64,000 nt of DNA from contig NZ_AJXW01000003.1 of the NCBI RefSeq assembly GCF_000264375.1, forward strand, positions 124,001 to 188,000. The letters are read 5' to 3'. The stretch is from Rhodanobacter thiooxydans LCS2. GTDB taxonomy: Bacteria > Pseudomonadota > Gammaproteobacteria > Xanthomonadales > Rhodanobacteraceae. The first letter of the stretch is position 1. The number at the start of each line of letters is the position of its first letter. The notes under the pieces are model-generated. The model was not told the DNA's origin and ran no database searches. It worked only from the letters and a program-made list of their open reading frames with translations. Both the position numbers and the translations under genes were made by a program. Below are positions 32,430 to 40,925 of the stretch, in pieces.

Positions 32430-33107
32430 TCAGCTTCGCTTATAACGCATCACGATGTGGTCGCCGAGCATCTGCAGTGCCTGCACCAGCACGATCAGCA
32501 ACACCACGGTGACCAGCATGTAGTCGGACTTGTAGCTGAGGTAGCCGTAGCGGTAGGCCAGGTCGCCGAGGCCGCCGGAACCGATCGCGCCGCCCATCGC
32601 CGTGTAGCCGACCAGCGCGATCGCGGTGACCGTGATGCCGGCGAACAGGCCGCCGCGGGCTTCCGGCAGCAGCACGTGGCGCACGATCTGCCACAGGCTG
32701 GCGCCCATCGCCTGGCTGGCTTCGATCACGCCCTGCTGCACCTCGTGCAGCGCGGTCTCCACCAGCCGCGCGAAGAACGGCGCCGCGCCGATCACCAGTG
32801 GCGGGATCGCGCCGCGGATGCCCAGTTTGGTGCCGACCAGGGCGTAGGTGAGCGGCATCAGCACGATCATCAGGATGATGAACGGCACCGAGCGCAGGAT
32901 GTTCACCAGCAGCGAGGTGATGGCGTAGAGCTTCGGCATTGGCCGCAGCTGGCCCTTGCCGGTGAGGTACAGCAGCACGCCCAGTGGCAGGCCGATCAGC
33001 ACGGTGAGGGCGAGCGAACCGCCCAGCATCAGCAGGGTGTCGACGCAGGCGCGGCCGATCTCGCCCCAGTCGTCGATGCTGGGAAAAAGTTTCTGCAGCG
33101 GGTTCAT
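32430..33107 (-). CDS. metI: Methionine ABC transporter permease
   Basis: A 225-residue inner-membrane permease with about five helices. [20 protein letters not shown] and the coupling EAA loop [20 protein letters not shown] contact Met[13 protein letters not shown] near the end is typical of MetI. Its ATG overlaps the metN stop (ATGA), so the two are translationally coupled. It moves methionine, and in relatives D-methionine, across the inner membrane. Confidence 0.95.
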   Translation of the reverse strand: MNPLQKLFPSIDDWGEIGRACVDTLLMLGGSLALTVLIGLPLGVLLYLTGKGQLRPMPKLYAITSLLVNILRSVPFIILMIVLMPLTYALVGTKLGIRGAIPPLVIGAAPFFARLVETALHEVQQGVIEASQAMGASLWQIVRHVLLPEARGGLFAGITVTAIALVGYTAMGGAIGSGGLGDLAYRYGYLSYKSDYMLVTVVLLIVLVQALQMLGDHIVMRYKRS

Positions 33108-34114
33108 CGGTGCAGCTCCTCGATCTCGATGCCGGCCTCGCGCAGCATGGCCAGCGCGGTGTCCGTCCGTGCGCCCTGCATCGCCAGGGTGAGCTGGCCG
33201 TAGGGCAGGTCCTTGATGCGGTCGATGCGCCCGGCGAGCAGGTTGAACTCCACCCCGGTCTCGCGTGCCACCCGGCTCAGCGAAGGACTCAGCGTGGCGT
33301 CGCCGCGGAAGCTCAGGCGCAGGATGCGGCCGTCGACCCGGACGAACGGCGCCAGTTCGCTGGCGGCCTCCTCGGGCAGCGCCTCGTTGACAAAGCGCTT
33401 CGTGGTGGGGTGCTGCGGGTGCAGGAACACATCGGCGACCGCGCCGCGCTCGACGATGGCGCCGGCGTCGAGCACCGCCACGCGGTCGCACACGCGGCGC
33501 ACCACATCCATCTCGTGGGTGATCAGCACGATGGTGAGCTTCAGCTCGCGGTTGATCTCCGCCAGCAGTTCCAGCACCGAGGCGGTGGTCTGCGGGTCGA
33601 GCGCACTGGTGGCCTCGTCGCACAGCAGGAGGGCGGGCCGGTTGGCCAGTGCGCGGGCGATGCCGACGCGCTGCTTCTGGCCGCCGGAGAGCTGCGACGG
33701 GTACTTGTCGGCGTGGGCGGTCAATCCCACCCGCGCCAGCAGTTCGTCGACCCGCGCGCGGATGACGCCAGCGTCGCGTTCGCCGGCCAGCCGCAGCGGG
33801 AACGCCACGTTGTCCGCCGCGGTCTGCGAGGCGAGCAGGTTGAAGTGCTGGAAGATCATGCCGATCCGCCGCCGCTGCGCGCGCAGCGCCGGTTCGGCCA
33901 GCGCGGTCATCTCGGTGTCGCCCACGAAGACGTGGCCGCCGCTGGGCCGTTCGAGCAGGTTGATCAGCCGTATCAGCGTCGATTTGCCGGCACCGGACAG
34001 ACCGATGATGCCGAACACCTCGCCGTCCATGATGTCCAGGCTGAACGGCTGCAGCGCGGGGACGTCCCTGCCGTCGACGCGATAGGACTTGTGGACATCG
34101 ACGAAGCGGATCAC
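33104..34114 (-). CDS. metN: Methionine ABC transporter ATP-binding protein
   Basis: A 336-residue ABC ATPase: Walker [11 protein letters not shown]-loop [12 protein letters not shown], signature [15 protein letters not shown], Walker [14 protein letters not shown], and H-loop [10 protein letters not shown]-terminal ~90-residue NIL domain ([18 protein letters not shown] onward) is the regulatory methionine-sensing domain. I chose the GTG at 34114 because it gives [11 protein letters not shown], the family N-terminus. A TAGAAT -10-like box at 34151-34146 would put the ATG at 34147 upstream of the transcript start. Confidence 0.94.
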   Translation of the reverse strand: MIRFVDVHKSYRVDGRDVPALQPFSLDIMDGEVFGIIGLSGAGKSTLIRLINLLERPSGGHVFVGDTEMTALAEPALRAQRRRIGMIFQHFNLLASQTAADNVAFPLRLAGERDAGVIRARVDELLARVGLTAHADKYPSQLSGGQKQRVGIARALANRPALLLCDEATSALDPQTTASVLELLAEINRELKLTIVLITHEMDVVRRVCDRVAVLDAGAIVERGAVADVFLHPQHPTTKRFVNEALPEEAASELAPFVRVDGRILRLSFRGDATLSPSLSRVARETGVEFNLLAGRIDRIKDLPYGQLTLAMQGARTDTALAMLREAGIEIEELHR

Positions 34115-34215
34115 GGCGGGGAAGTGGCCTGCGGGCGGGTGCGCCATTCTATGCCACGGGCGGGGGCGGCGATGGCGTATGCTGCCGGATTGACCCATCA
34201 CGACGGAGTCCGGCC

Positions 34216-34701
34216 ATGTCCAGCGTCTACGATTTCACCGTCCGCGACATCGACGGCAAGCCTCGCTCGCTAGGCGAATGGCGCGGCAAGACCTTGCTGA
34301 TCGTCAACGTCGCCTCCAAGTGCGGCTTCACCCCGCAGTACCAGGGGCTGGAGACGCTGTGGCAGGACCAGCGCGACCTGGGCCTGGTGGTGCTCGGTTT
34401 TCCGTGCGACCAGTTCGGCCACCAGGAGCCCGGCGACGAGGCCGAGATCAAGACGTTCTGCAGCACCCAGTACGACGTGACGTTCCCGTTGTTCGCCAAG
34501 CTCGAGGTCAACGGCGAGCACGCCGACCCGCTGTACAAATGGCTGAAGAGCGAAGGCAAGGGCATTCTCGGCAGCGAGTCGATCAAGTGGAACTTCACCA
34601 AGTTCCTGGTCGACGCGGACGGCCAGGTGGTGAAGCGTTACGCCTCCACCGACACCCCGGAAAAGATCGGCAAGGACATGCGGGCCCGGCTGGGCGGTTG
34701 A
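34216..34701 (+). CDS. Thiol-dependent glutathione peroxidase
   Basis: A 161-residue peroxidase of the GPx/BtuE family. Peroxidatic Cys36 is in [12 protein letters not shown], so Cys replaces selenocysteine. Gln70 (FGHQEPG) and the Trp-Asn of KWNFTKFL complete the catalytic tetrad. GFPCDQFG supplies a possible resolving Cys64. In bacteria such enzymes usually take electrons from thioredoxin. The ATG follows GGAGTCC. The -10-like TATGCT at about 34173 fits a promoter facing the gene. It is divergent from metN. Confidence 0.92.
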   Translation: MSSVYDFTVRDIDGKPRSLGEWRGKTLLIVNVASKCGFTPQYQGLETLWQDQRDLGLVVLGFPCDQFGHQEPGDEAEIKTFCSTQYDVTFPLFAKLEVNGEHADPLYKWLKSEGKGILGSESIKWNFTKFLVDADGQVVKRYASTDTPEKIGKDMRARLGG

Positions 34702-34793
34702 CGGCCCGATCACGGCGGTCTGATGCGCTTCTGCTAACCTTGCCGGTCCTCGCCGCCGGTGTGGGCGGCGCCGAACCCTTTCACGAGACCATC

Positions 34794-35276
34794 ATGCAGA
34801 TTGCCCAGAACGCCGTTGCCGCCTTCCATTACACGCTGACCGACGACGATGGCCAGGTCATCGACAGCTCCGCGGGCCGCGAGCCGCTGACCTATCTGCA
34901 CGGCAGCGGCCATATCGTGCCGGGCCTGGAAAAGCAGATGGAAGGCCGCGCCACCGGCGACAAGTTCACCGCCCACGTGGCGCCCGAGGAAGGTTACGGC
35001 GTGCGCCACGAGGAGCTGATGCAGGAAGTGCCGCGCGCGGCGTTCCAGGGCGTCGAGGATATCCAGCCCGGCATGCAGTTCCAGGGCAACGGCCCGGAAG
35101 GCCAGGTCAACGTCACCGTCACCAAGGTCGAGAACGACGTGGTGTTCATCGACGCCAACCACCCGCTGGCCGGCAAGACCCTGCACTTCGCCATCGAGGT
35201 GACTGACGTGCGCGGCGCCACCGAGGAAGAACTGGCGCACGGCCACGTGCACGGCGCCGGCGGCCACCACCACTGA
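34794..35276 (+). CDS. slyD: FKBP-type peptidyl-prolyl isomerase SlyD
   Basis: A 160-residue two-domain SlyD: an FKBP part (SSAGREPLTYLHGSGHIVPG, EEGYGVRHEEL) with the inserted-flap chaperone domain in the middle (VPRAAFQGVEDIQPGMQFQ). NHPLAGKTLHFAIEV follows. The tail is His-rich (HGHVHGAGGHHH), as in SlyD proteins that bind nickel and other metals for hydrogenase or urease maturation. It acts in the cytoplasm. The open frame extends upstream, but the ATG at 34794 is the family start. Confidence 0.94.
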   Translation: MQIAQNAVAAFHYTLTDDDGQVIDSSAGREPLTYLHGSGHIVPGLEKQMEGRATGDKFTAHVAPEEGYGVRHEELMQEVPRAAFQGVEDIQPGMQFQGNGPEGQVNVTVTKVENDVVFIDANHPLAGKTLHFAIEVTDVRGATEEELAHGHVHGAGGHHH

Positions 35277-35342
35277 TCGCAGCTGCCGCCGCAACGCGAA
35301 GGCCCGGTACCTGCACCGAGCCCTCACCGTTCCACCCTCCGC

Positions 35343-36437
35343 CTAATACCAGTCGAGCAGCGACACGCCAAGGCCGAGGTAGGTGGCGTTGTGGTTGTAG
35401 TCGATCAGGCTTTCGCCGTAGCCCTTGAACACCTCCATGTAGCCACGAAGGTTGCCGGCTACCGGGAAACTCCAGGTGAAGCGCGCCGAGCCGTGGCTGC
35501 GGTTGCCGCCGCGCAGCGAATGGCGCAGCAGCATGCCGAACTCCTGGCCGCGCCATTCGTGCACGACCTGCATCTCGCCACGGCCCATGTAGTCGCTGAT
35601 GTCGGGGTTGTTGTCATCGCTGCGCGCTTCCGGGACGCGCCACCACGGGCGCACCATCACGGCCCAGCCGTCGCGCTCGAAGCCGACGCTGGCGATCACC
35701 CGGTTCCAGCTGCGCGACAGCGGATTGCTGCGGCCGTTGGACTGGTGGTTGAAGCCGATGCCGAGCATCCGCCCCTCCCAGCCCAGCGCCTGGTAGTGGG
35801 TGTCGAACACCAGCATCGCCTCGGGCTCGTAGTTGGTTTCGCGGAACGGCCGCGAGGCCTTGGCGTTGTACACCTGCCAGCGCGAGGACTGGGTATAGCC
35901 CACCCACAGGTCGCCGGCGTCGCCGAATACGCCCTGCCACAGCTTGGTTTTCAGACTGAGCTGGAACTTCATCTCGGCGTTGTCCAGTTGCTCCCCGGGG
36001 GCTGGCACGGTGTTGTCCGGGTTCGGGCTGTGCGGCCGCTTGTTCTGATTGCTGGTGGCGAAAACCGGCAGCGCGTACACCGGTTTGTAGCCACGGATAT
36101 TGAAGGTACCGAGCTTGCTTTCCGGCGACAGTTCCCAGCGGCTGTCGAGCAGCGACAGCGGGGTGGCCACTTCGCGGTTGGTTTCCGCGCTGGCGAAGGC
36201 CTGCGGGCGATCGCGGCTGAAAATGCCCGGCGTGGTGGTGGCCTGGTCGGCGCGCTTCTGCGCGATCGGCAGGTTGACCCGGCCGGTGGCGTGGTCATAG
36301 CAGGCCAGCCGCTGAGCATCGCTCTCGATCGCGGTGCAGGCGCGGATGTCGGTGGGGTCCGGGTTCTGCGCGTGCGCGGCGCTGGCCAGGGCGCCGGCGC
36401 AGAGCGCCATCAGGACGGCCGCGATCGGACGTTTCAT
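35343..36437 (-). CDS. pldA: Outer-membrane phospholipase A
   Basis: A 364-residue OMPLA with a signal peptide ending AAHAQ. After a ~90-residue periplasmic N-terminal extension, the 12-stranded barrel begins at about residue 95. The catalytic triad H231, S233 and N245 is in GFNHQSNGRSNPLSRSWNRV. The sequence ends in aromatic DWY, as expected for an outer-membrane barrel. It hydrolyses mislocalised phospholipids in the outer leaflet and is calcium-dependent. The N-terminal CTAIESDAQRLACYDHATG motif occurs in many OMPLA proteins of this group. Confidence 0.94.
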   Translation of the reverse strand: MKRPIAAVLMALCAGALASAAHAQNPDPTDIRACTAIESDAQRLACYDHATGRVNLPIAQKRADQATTTPGIFSRDRPQAFASAETNREVATPLSLLDSRWELSPESKLGTFNIRGYKPVYALPVFATSNQNKRPHSPNPDNTVPAPGEQLDNAEMKFQLSLKTKLWQGVFGDAGDLWVGYTQSSRWQVYNAKASRPFRETNYEPEAMLVFDTHYQALGWEGRMLGIGFNHQSNGRSNPLSRSWNRVIASVGFERDGWAVMVRPWWRVPEARSDDNNPDISDYMGRGEMQVVHEWRGQEFGMLLRHSLRGGNRSHGSARFTWSFPVAGNLRGYMEVFKGYGESLIDYNHNATYLGLGVSLLDWY

Positions 36438-36506
36438 GAAGGGGAGTTCCTGGCGGGTCGGCGGACCAGTTTAGCGGAGCGAGCGCGGGCGACAGCGATC
36501 GGCACA

Positions 36507-36538
36507 TGAAAACGCCGGCCGCGAGTGCGGCCGGCGTC
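36507..36538 (-). terminator. Intrinsic terminator after the EF-hand gene
   Basis: On the minus strand, an 11-bp stem ACGCCGGCCGC / GCGGCCGGCGT with a four-base loop is followed by TTTTC. It lies just beyond the EF-hand gene's stop. Confidence 0.8.
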
Positions 36539-36552
36539 TGCGGCGTGGAGGC

Positions 36553-36978
36553 TCACTTGTTGTCGGTCCAGCGCTTGTACTCGCTCTTGCTGATGCGCCC
36601 GTCACGGTTGCGGTCGGCATGCAGGAAGTCATTGGCAAGCAGGGGATAGGCCGAGGCCTGCTCCTCGCTGATGTATTTTCCACCACCGGACAGCTGCTCG
36701 AAACTCGGCGCCGGGCCGGCCGGTGGGGGCGGAGGCATGCTCGAACGCACCTCCAACTGGCCCGCCGGCGTGTTCATGGTGGCCGTGTTGACCTGGCTGG
36801 TCGGCGCCGCTGCCGCCGTGCCGGCCGCTGGCGGTGTCGGCGGGACGGTTTGCGGCGGCAGCGGTTGCGGTGCCGTGTCCGTGGGCGGCGGCATGTCCTG
36901 CTGAGCGATCAGGCTGCCGGCGAACAACAGGGTGCCGGCGGCGAGGGCGCTCAATAATGGCTTGCGGGATTTCATCAT
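36553..36978 (-). CDS. Exported EF-hand protein with Pro-rich region
   Basis: A 141-residue protein with an N-terminal signal sequence (MMKSRKPLLSALAAGTLLFA). It continues with a Pro/Thr/Ala-rich linker. Near the C-terminus is one canonical EF-hand loop, DRNRDGRISKSEY (acidic positions 1, 5 and 12 present). A degenerate EF-like half precedes it (SGGGKYISEEQASAY). It may bind calcium in the periplasm or at the surface. The first of two adjacent ATGs, at 36978, has GGAG five bases upstream. A terminator follows. Confidence 0.8.
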   Translation of the reverse strand: MMKSRKPLLSALAAGTLLFAGSLIAQQDMPPPTDTAPQPLPPQTVPPTPPAAGTAAAAPTSQVNTATMNTPAGQLEVRSSMPPPPPAGPAPSFEQLSGGGKYISEEQASAYPLLANDFLHADRNRDGRISKSEYKRWTDNK

Positions 36979-37159
36979 CGGTACTCCATGCCAGAATGAT
37001 CGGTGGGGTTGTGCGGTGCCCTGCACTCCATCGGGCGGGCGTTCTCCTGCCCAATTCGGTTTTCACGTTAACAGTGGCCTTGTAAATGCCGACTCCATAT
37101 CCACGTCACGAAGTCGTGAAGGCAGGCGGCCATTGGGCGCCGCTTCAGGTGATGGCCAC

Positions 37160-38392
37160 GTGTTGAGCCTGGCGCAGGCGCGGGCGCTGCAGCTGTCGGC
37201 GCAGGGCCTGCTGCAGGCGCCGCGACGACGGCCCCGGCGCGACGACGTGGTGGCGGCGGTCGCGCGCATGCGCCTGCTGCAGATCGACACCATCCACGTG
37301 GTGGCGCGCAGCCCCTACCTGGTGCTGCATTCGCGCCTGGGCGATTACCCGGCGGCCTGGCTGGACGAGGCGCTCGCGCAAGGCCGGTTGGCCGAGTGCT
37401 GGGCGCATGAGGCATGTTTCGTCAGCGCCACCGATGTCGCCTGGCACCGTGGCGGCCACGATCACCGCGCGCATCACTGGGCACATCGCCATGCGGCGCG
37501 CATGCACCGCGAGCAACGTGCCGACATGGATGCGCTGCTGCAGTCGATTCGTGCCTCCGGCCCGGTGCGGGCAGCCGATTTCTCGCGTAGGGCCGGCGTC
37601 GCCAAGGCGGGCTGGTGGGAGTGGAAACCGGAGAAGCGCTGGCTGGAGGCGTGGTTCGCACTGGGCGAGCTGATGGTGGCGCGGCGCGACAACTTCCAGC
37701 GCGTTTACGACCTGGCCGAAAACGTGCTGGCCCGGCTCGAACCGCCGTTCGATCCGGCCTTTGCGCCTTCGGCGGCGCAACAGCGCGAGCGCTTCATCCT
37801 CGACAGCGTGCGTGCGCTGGGGGTGACGCAGGCGGCCTGGGTCGCCGACTACTTCCGCCTGAAGCCGAAGGTCGGCGAGCGCGAGCTGGCGCCGCTGGTG
37901 GCCAGCGGCGAACTGCTGGCGGTGCCGGTGGAGGGCTGGCCCACGCCCGGCTATGTGCATCGCGACCATGCCGCAACGCTCGCCCAGGCATTGGCAGGGC
38001 GGCTGCGAGCCACGCGTACCGTGCTGCTGTCGCCGTTCGACCCGCTGGTATGGGACCGGGCGCGCGCCCATGCCATGTTCGGTTTCGAGTACACCATCGA
38101 GTGCTACACGCCGGCGCCAAAGCGCCGCTACGGCTACTTCGTGCTGCCGATCCTGCATCGGGGCCGGCTGGTCGGCCGGCTCGACGCCAAGGCCCACCGT
38201 GACATCGGCGTGTTCGAGGTCAAGGCCGTGTTCCTGGAGCCCGGGGTGTCGCCACAGCCGGCACTGGTGCAGGCGGTGGCCGCAGCGATCGCCGATACCG
38301 CGCGCTGGCACGGCACCCCGGAGATCCGGCTGGGGCGCACTTCGCCAGCCGCGCTGGCGCGGCCGTTGCGCGCGGCCTGGTCGGCCGGCTGA
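37160..38392 (+). CDS. YcaQ-family interstrand-crosslink DNA glycosylase
   Basis: A 410-residue protein of the HTH_42/YcaQ family. Members unhook DNA interstrand crosslinks and remove bulky N7-purine adducts. The three winged-helix domains include LSLAQARALQLSAQGLL, RMRLLQIDTIHVVARSPYLV and AECWAHEACFVSATDVAW. The catalytic QxD-type motif corresponds to LLQIDTI. The GTG at 37160 is preceded by AGGTGA seven bases upstream and gives the E. coli length. An upstream in-frame region lacks signals. It is divergent from the EF-hand gene. Confidence 0.87.
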   Translation: MLSLAQARALQLSAQGLLQAPRRRPRRDDVVAAVARMRLLQIDTIHVVARSPYLVLHSRLGDYPAAWLDEALAQGRLAECWAHEACFVSATDVAWHRGGHDHRAHHWAHRHAARMHREQRADMDALLQSIRASGPVRAADFSRRAGVAKAGWWEWKPEKRWLEAWFALGELMVARRDNFQRVYDLAENVLARLEPPFDPAFAPSAAQQRERFILDSVRALGVTQAAWVADYFRLKPKVGERELAPLVASGELLAVPVEGWPTPGYVHRDHAATLAQALAGRLRATRTVLLSPFDPLVWDRARAHAMFGFEYTIECYTPAPKRRYGYFVLPILHRGRLVGRLDAKAHRDIGVFEVKAVFLEPGVSPQPALVQAVAAAIADTARWHGTPEIRLGRTSPAALARPLRAAWSAG

Positions 38393-38402
38393 CCCCGCGA
38401 CT

Positions 38403-38870
38403 TTACGGCGTGGTGGCCGCGGGCGCCGGGCCCTCCGAGCACGTCTTGCCGTGCAGGGCCTGGCGCAACTGGCTGGCCAGCGAGTTGCAGCGTGCCGCCA
38501 GTTGCGGCCGGATATCCGGGTTCTTCGCATCGCGCAGCAGGCCGGCGCGCATCGCCTCGTAGCGGGATTGCAACTGGTTCGGCGGGAAGATCGCCGCCGC
38601 GCGATGGCAGGCCAGATAGCTGGCCAGGTAGTCGTCACAGGCGGTGATGCCGGTGTCCTCGGACAGGTCGGGCTTGGCGGCGGCAGGCTTGCTGGAAGCG
38701 GCGCCGACACGCTGCCGTTCCCGCTGAGTGGCAGCCTCGTGGGCGGATACGGAAGGGCTTGCCGTGCTGGCGCTGGTCGTTGTCGTGGTCCGCGTGGTCT
38801 CATGGGGTGCGCAAGCCGCCAGCAGGCCTGCGAGCGCGCTGGTCAGGATCAGGCGGGACAGTGCGGACAT
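38403..38870 (-). CDS. Hypothetical lipoprotein
   Basis: A 155-residue predicted lipoprotein with the lipobox LLAAC (C20) after LTSALAG. The following stretch is Thr/Ser-rich (TTRTTTTTSASTASPS), suggesting an extended linker. The C-terminal ~80 residues are helical with four cysteines (ACDDYLASYLACHR, ARCNSL, KTCSEG), which may form two disulfides, similar in layout to small helical-bundle periplasmic domains. No family is assigned. GGAGA precedes the ATG. It is convergent with the YcaQ-family gene, 10 bases apart. Confidence 0.72.
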   Translation of the reverse strand: MSALSRLILTSALAGLLAACAPHETTRTTTTTSASTASPSVSAHEAATQRERQRVGAASSKPAAAKPDLSEDTGITACDDYLASYLACHRAAAIFPPNQLQSRYEAMRAGLLRDAKNPDIRPQLAARCNSLASQLRQALHGKTCSEGPAPAATTP

Positions 38871-39194
38871 GGCTCTTCTCCAGGGTGGCGACCGCGCCGG
38901 CCGGGTAGCGGGCGGGTCTGGGGACTGCCTGCCACTAGACTGCGCCGAAGGTCAAGAAAATCTGAATTTGCCGCCGCCGCAGTGCGGAACGGTGAACCGG
39001 CTCCATTCCGTTCGGCCCGGTTGTGCCGTTATGATCCGCCCACTGAGTTTGCCGGGGTCAGCAGAGTTTGTGGCCCGATGCTGCCGATCCGCGATCTGCC
39101 TCATCGTTCACCCCTGGGTTGTTTCCTTGCACACCAGTCAAGCCGGCCGGTCGCCTTGCGGCGGCTGTCCATAAACCCTGTGGAGTGATTAAAC
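38871..39194 (+). other. 324-base gap: promoter and long leader of the first cold-shock gene
   Basis: No gene is seen. The first part is the promoter side of the lipoprotein gene. A likely -10 (TATGAT, 39030-39035) lies in CCGTTATGATCCG, and the remaining ~150 bases to the ATG would form a long 5' leader, as in cspA-type genes. Confidence 0.5.
39030..39035 (+). promoter_or_regulatory. Candidate -10 box, first cold-shock gene
   Basis: TATGAT inside CCGTTATGATCCG. The second csp gene has a matching CCGTTATGCTTGG at a similar distance from its ATG, so the element is conserved between the two copies. Confidence 0.45.
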
Positions 39195-39404
39195 ATGTCT
39201 GATCGTCAGGTGGGTACCGTCAAGTGGTTCAACGACGCCAAGGGCTTCGGTTTCATTGCCCGCGACAATGGTCCGGACGTTTTCGTGCATTTCCGCGCCA
39301 TTACCGGCAGCGGCTTCAAGAGCCTGCAGGAAGGCCAGCAGGTCTCGTTCAAGGTGGTGCAGGGTCAGAAGGGTCTGCAGGCCGAGGAAGTGACCCCGGC
39401 CTGA
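39195..39404 (+). CDS. Cold-shock protein (CspA family), copy 1
   Basis: A 69-residue single cold-shock domain. RNP1 KGFGFI and RNP2-like VFVHF are intact, with the surrounding nucleic-acid-binding aromatics. It binds single-stranded RNA/DNA and melts secondary structure. It begins [20 protein letters not shown] and differs from copy 2 at only about eight positions, mostly Q/E, A/V and D/E changes. The gene is preceded by a ~150-base leader and followed by its own terminator. It is probably cold- or growth-phase-regulated, although this cannot be seen directly. Confidence 0.95.
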   Translation: MSDRQVGTVKWFNDAKGFGFIARDNGPDVFVHFRAITGSGFKSLQEGQQVSFKVVQGQKGLQAEEVTPA

Positions 39405-39421
39405 GCACCCTGCGATGGGGG

Positions 39422-39452
39422 AAAAACCGGACAGAGATGCCCGGTTTTTTCC
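39422..39452 (+). terminator. Terminator between the two cold-shock genes
   Basis: The stem AAAAACCGG / CCGGTTTTTT has a ten-base loop and a T-tract. It separates the two csp genes into independent transcripts. Confidence 0.85.
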
Positions 39453-39511
39453 GGCCTGGATAATGTCCCCGACAGCCCGCTTGACAAATCACTCGCCGGC
39501 TGAAAATCCGT

Positions 39512-39517
39512 TATGCT
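39512..39517 (+). promoter_or_regulatory. Candidate -10 box, second cold-shock gene
   Basis: TATGCT inside CCGTTATGCTTGG, about 144 bases before the ATG. TTGACA at 39481-39486 is too far upstream (25-base spacer) to be a standard -35 for it. The rest is a long leader without a gene. Confidence 0.4.
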
Positions 39518-39660
39518 TGGGCCGCTGCGTCTGCTTGGCTACGTGAGTGCCCGGTAAGGATTTCCTGAATCCGACTGTTGCACCGGACCCTGCATGCTCA
39601 GTAAACGTCGGCCCGCAGGGGCCGGTTTGTCTCAGCGTCTGGATAGGATCGGAGTGAGTC

Positions 39661-39870
39661 ATGTCGGATCGTGAAGTAGGTACCGTCAAGTGGTTCAACG
39701 ACGCCAAGGGTTTCGGCTTCATCAGCCGTGAGAACGGCCCTGACGTATTCGTGCATTTCCGCGCCATCACCGGCTCGGGTTTCAAAAGCCTTCAGGAAGG
39801 CCAGAAGGTGAGCTTCAAGGTCGTCGACGGCCAGAAGGGCTTGCAGGCCGAAGACGTCACCCCGGTCTGA
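39661..39870 (+). CDS. Cold-shock protein (CspA family), copy 2
   Basis: A 69-residue protein, near-identical to the gene 256 bases upstream, with the same KGFGFI and VFVHF nucleic-acid-binding motifs. Differences include SREN for ARDN and VVDGQ for VVQGQ. The two genes are a tandem duplication that has kept its coding sequence and -10 region but diverged in the leader. It carries its own promoter and terminator. Possible subfunctions, for example cold versus stationary-phase roles, cannot be told from sequence. Confidence 0.95.
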   Translation: MSDREVGTVKWFNDAKGFGFISRENGPDVFVHFRAITGSGFKSLQEGQKVSFKVVDGQKGLQAEDVTPV

Positions 39871-39892
39871 GGGCGGTGGCGGCATCCGTTTG

Positions 39893-39926
39893 AAGAGGTC
39901 GGCGCAAGCCGGCCTCTTTTTTGTGG
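39893..39926 (+). terminator. Terminator after the second cold-shock gene
   Basis: The stem AGAGGTCGGC / GCCGGCCTCT (one T-G wobble) has a GCAA loop and is followed by TTTTTT. Confidence 0.85.
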
Positions 39927-39955
39927 TGGCGGGGACAATTCGCTAGCCTGCGGCA

Positions 39956-40873
39956 ATGGCCGACCCTTCCATCGACAACATCCCCGCCACGGCCGAGCCG
40001 CTGGTGCTTCCGGCAACCGCCGCCGACGGCGCCCGTTTCGAACTAATGGCCGTGTGTCCGGCCGCGGCCTGGCAGCGCCTGTTGTACTGGATTCCGGCGA
40101 TGGGCATACCGGCCCGGCATTACCTGCCGCTGGCGCAAGCGCTGGCGGCGCGGGGCATCGCGGTGGTGCTGCACGAGTGGCGTGGCATCGGCTCCAGCGA
40201 CCGACGCGCCGGCCGCGGCAGCAACTGGGGTTATCGCCAGTTGCTGCAGGACGACCTGCCCGCCGGCCTGACCACCATGCGCCAGCGCTGGCCGCAGGCG
40301 AGCTGCCTGCTTGGCGGGCACAGCCTGGGCGGCCAGCTCGGCCTGCTCTACGCCAGCCTGCATCCGCGCGACTTCACTGGCTTGCTGCTGGTGGCCAGCG
40401 GTTCGCCGTACTGGCGATGCTTCCGGCATGGCGGGCTGATTCGGCAGGCTTATGTGCTGGCGCCCCTGCTGGCCGGGCTGCTGGGTTACCTGCCCGGACG
40501 ACGGCTCGGCTTCGGCGGCAACGAGGCGCGCGGGGTGATCGCCGACTGGGCGCGCAGCGGGCGCACTGGCCGCTACGCGGCGAGCGGGATGACGCAGGAT
40601 TTCGAACGCCAGCTGGCCGCGCTGCCACTGCCGTTGCTGGCGCTGCGGCTGCAGGAGGACTGGCTGGGTCCGGCGGCATCGCTGGAGTGGCTGCTGGGCA
40701 AGCTGGGGCCGGGTGCACGGCGCGTGCAGACGATCGCGCGCGACGATCTCGGCGGTCAGCCGGCCGACCATTTCGGCTGGATGGGGACGCCCGTGCCGGT
40801 CGCCGCGCGCATCGCCGACTGGCTGGCCGAGCCGGACGCAGCGTTCGTCGCAAGCGACAGCGCGGCGGGTTGA
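39956..40873 (+). CDS. Alpha/beta hydrolase
   Basis: A 305-residue serine hydrolase of the YheT/monoacylglycerol-lipase-like group. GGHSLGGQLGLLYAS is the nucleophile elbow, with Ser in GHSLG. HEWRGIGSSDRR is the loop after strand 4. LQEDWLGPAAS is near the acid position and ADHFGWMG contains the likely His. There is no signal peptide, so it is cytoplasmic. The start ATG at 39956 is 30 bases past the csp2 terminator. The substrate is unknown. The OYE gene follows 52 bases downstream on the same strand. Confidence 0.85.
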   Translation: MADPSIDNIPATAEPLVLPATAADGARFELMAVCPAAAWQRLLYWIPAMGIPARHYLPLAQALAARGIAVVLHEWRGIGSSDRRAGRGSNWGYRQLLQDDLPAGLTTMRQRWPQASCLLGGHSLGGQLGLLYASLHPRDFTGLLLVASGSPYWRCFRHGGLIRQAYVLAPLLAGLLGYLPGRRLGFGGNEARGVIADWARSGRTGRYAASGMTQDFERQLAALPLPLLALRLQEDWLGPAASLEWLLGKLGPGARRVQTIARDDLGGQPADHFGWMGTPVPVAARIADWLAEPDAAFVASDSAAG

Positions 40874-40925
40874 TTCGGCGCGGGCCCGGCTGCATGTCGA
40901 GAGATCCAGACCGCCGGACACCCCC

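Noticed and set aside
34115-34147. metN start at the ATG at 34147
   Set aside because: The extension [11 protein letters not shown] has no homologue in MetN and lies at a TAGAAT -10-like box; the GTG at 34114 gives the family N-terminus.
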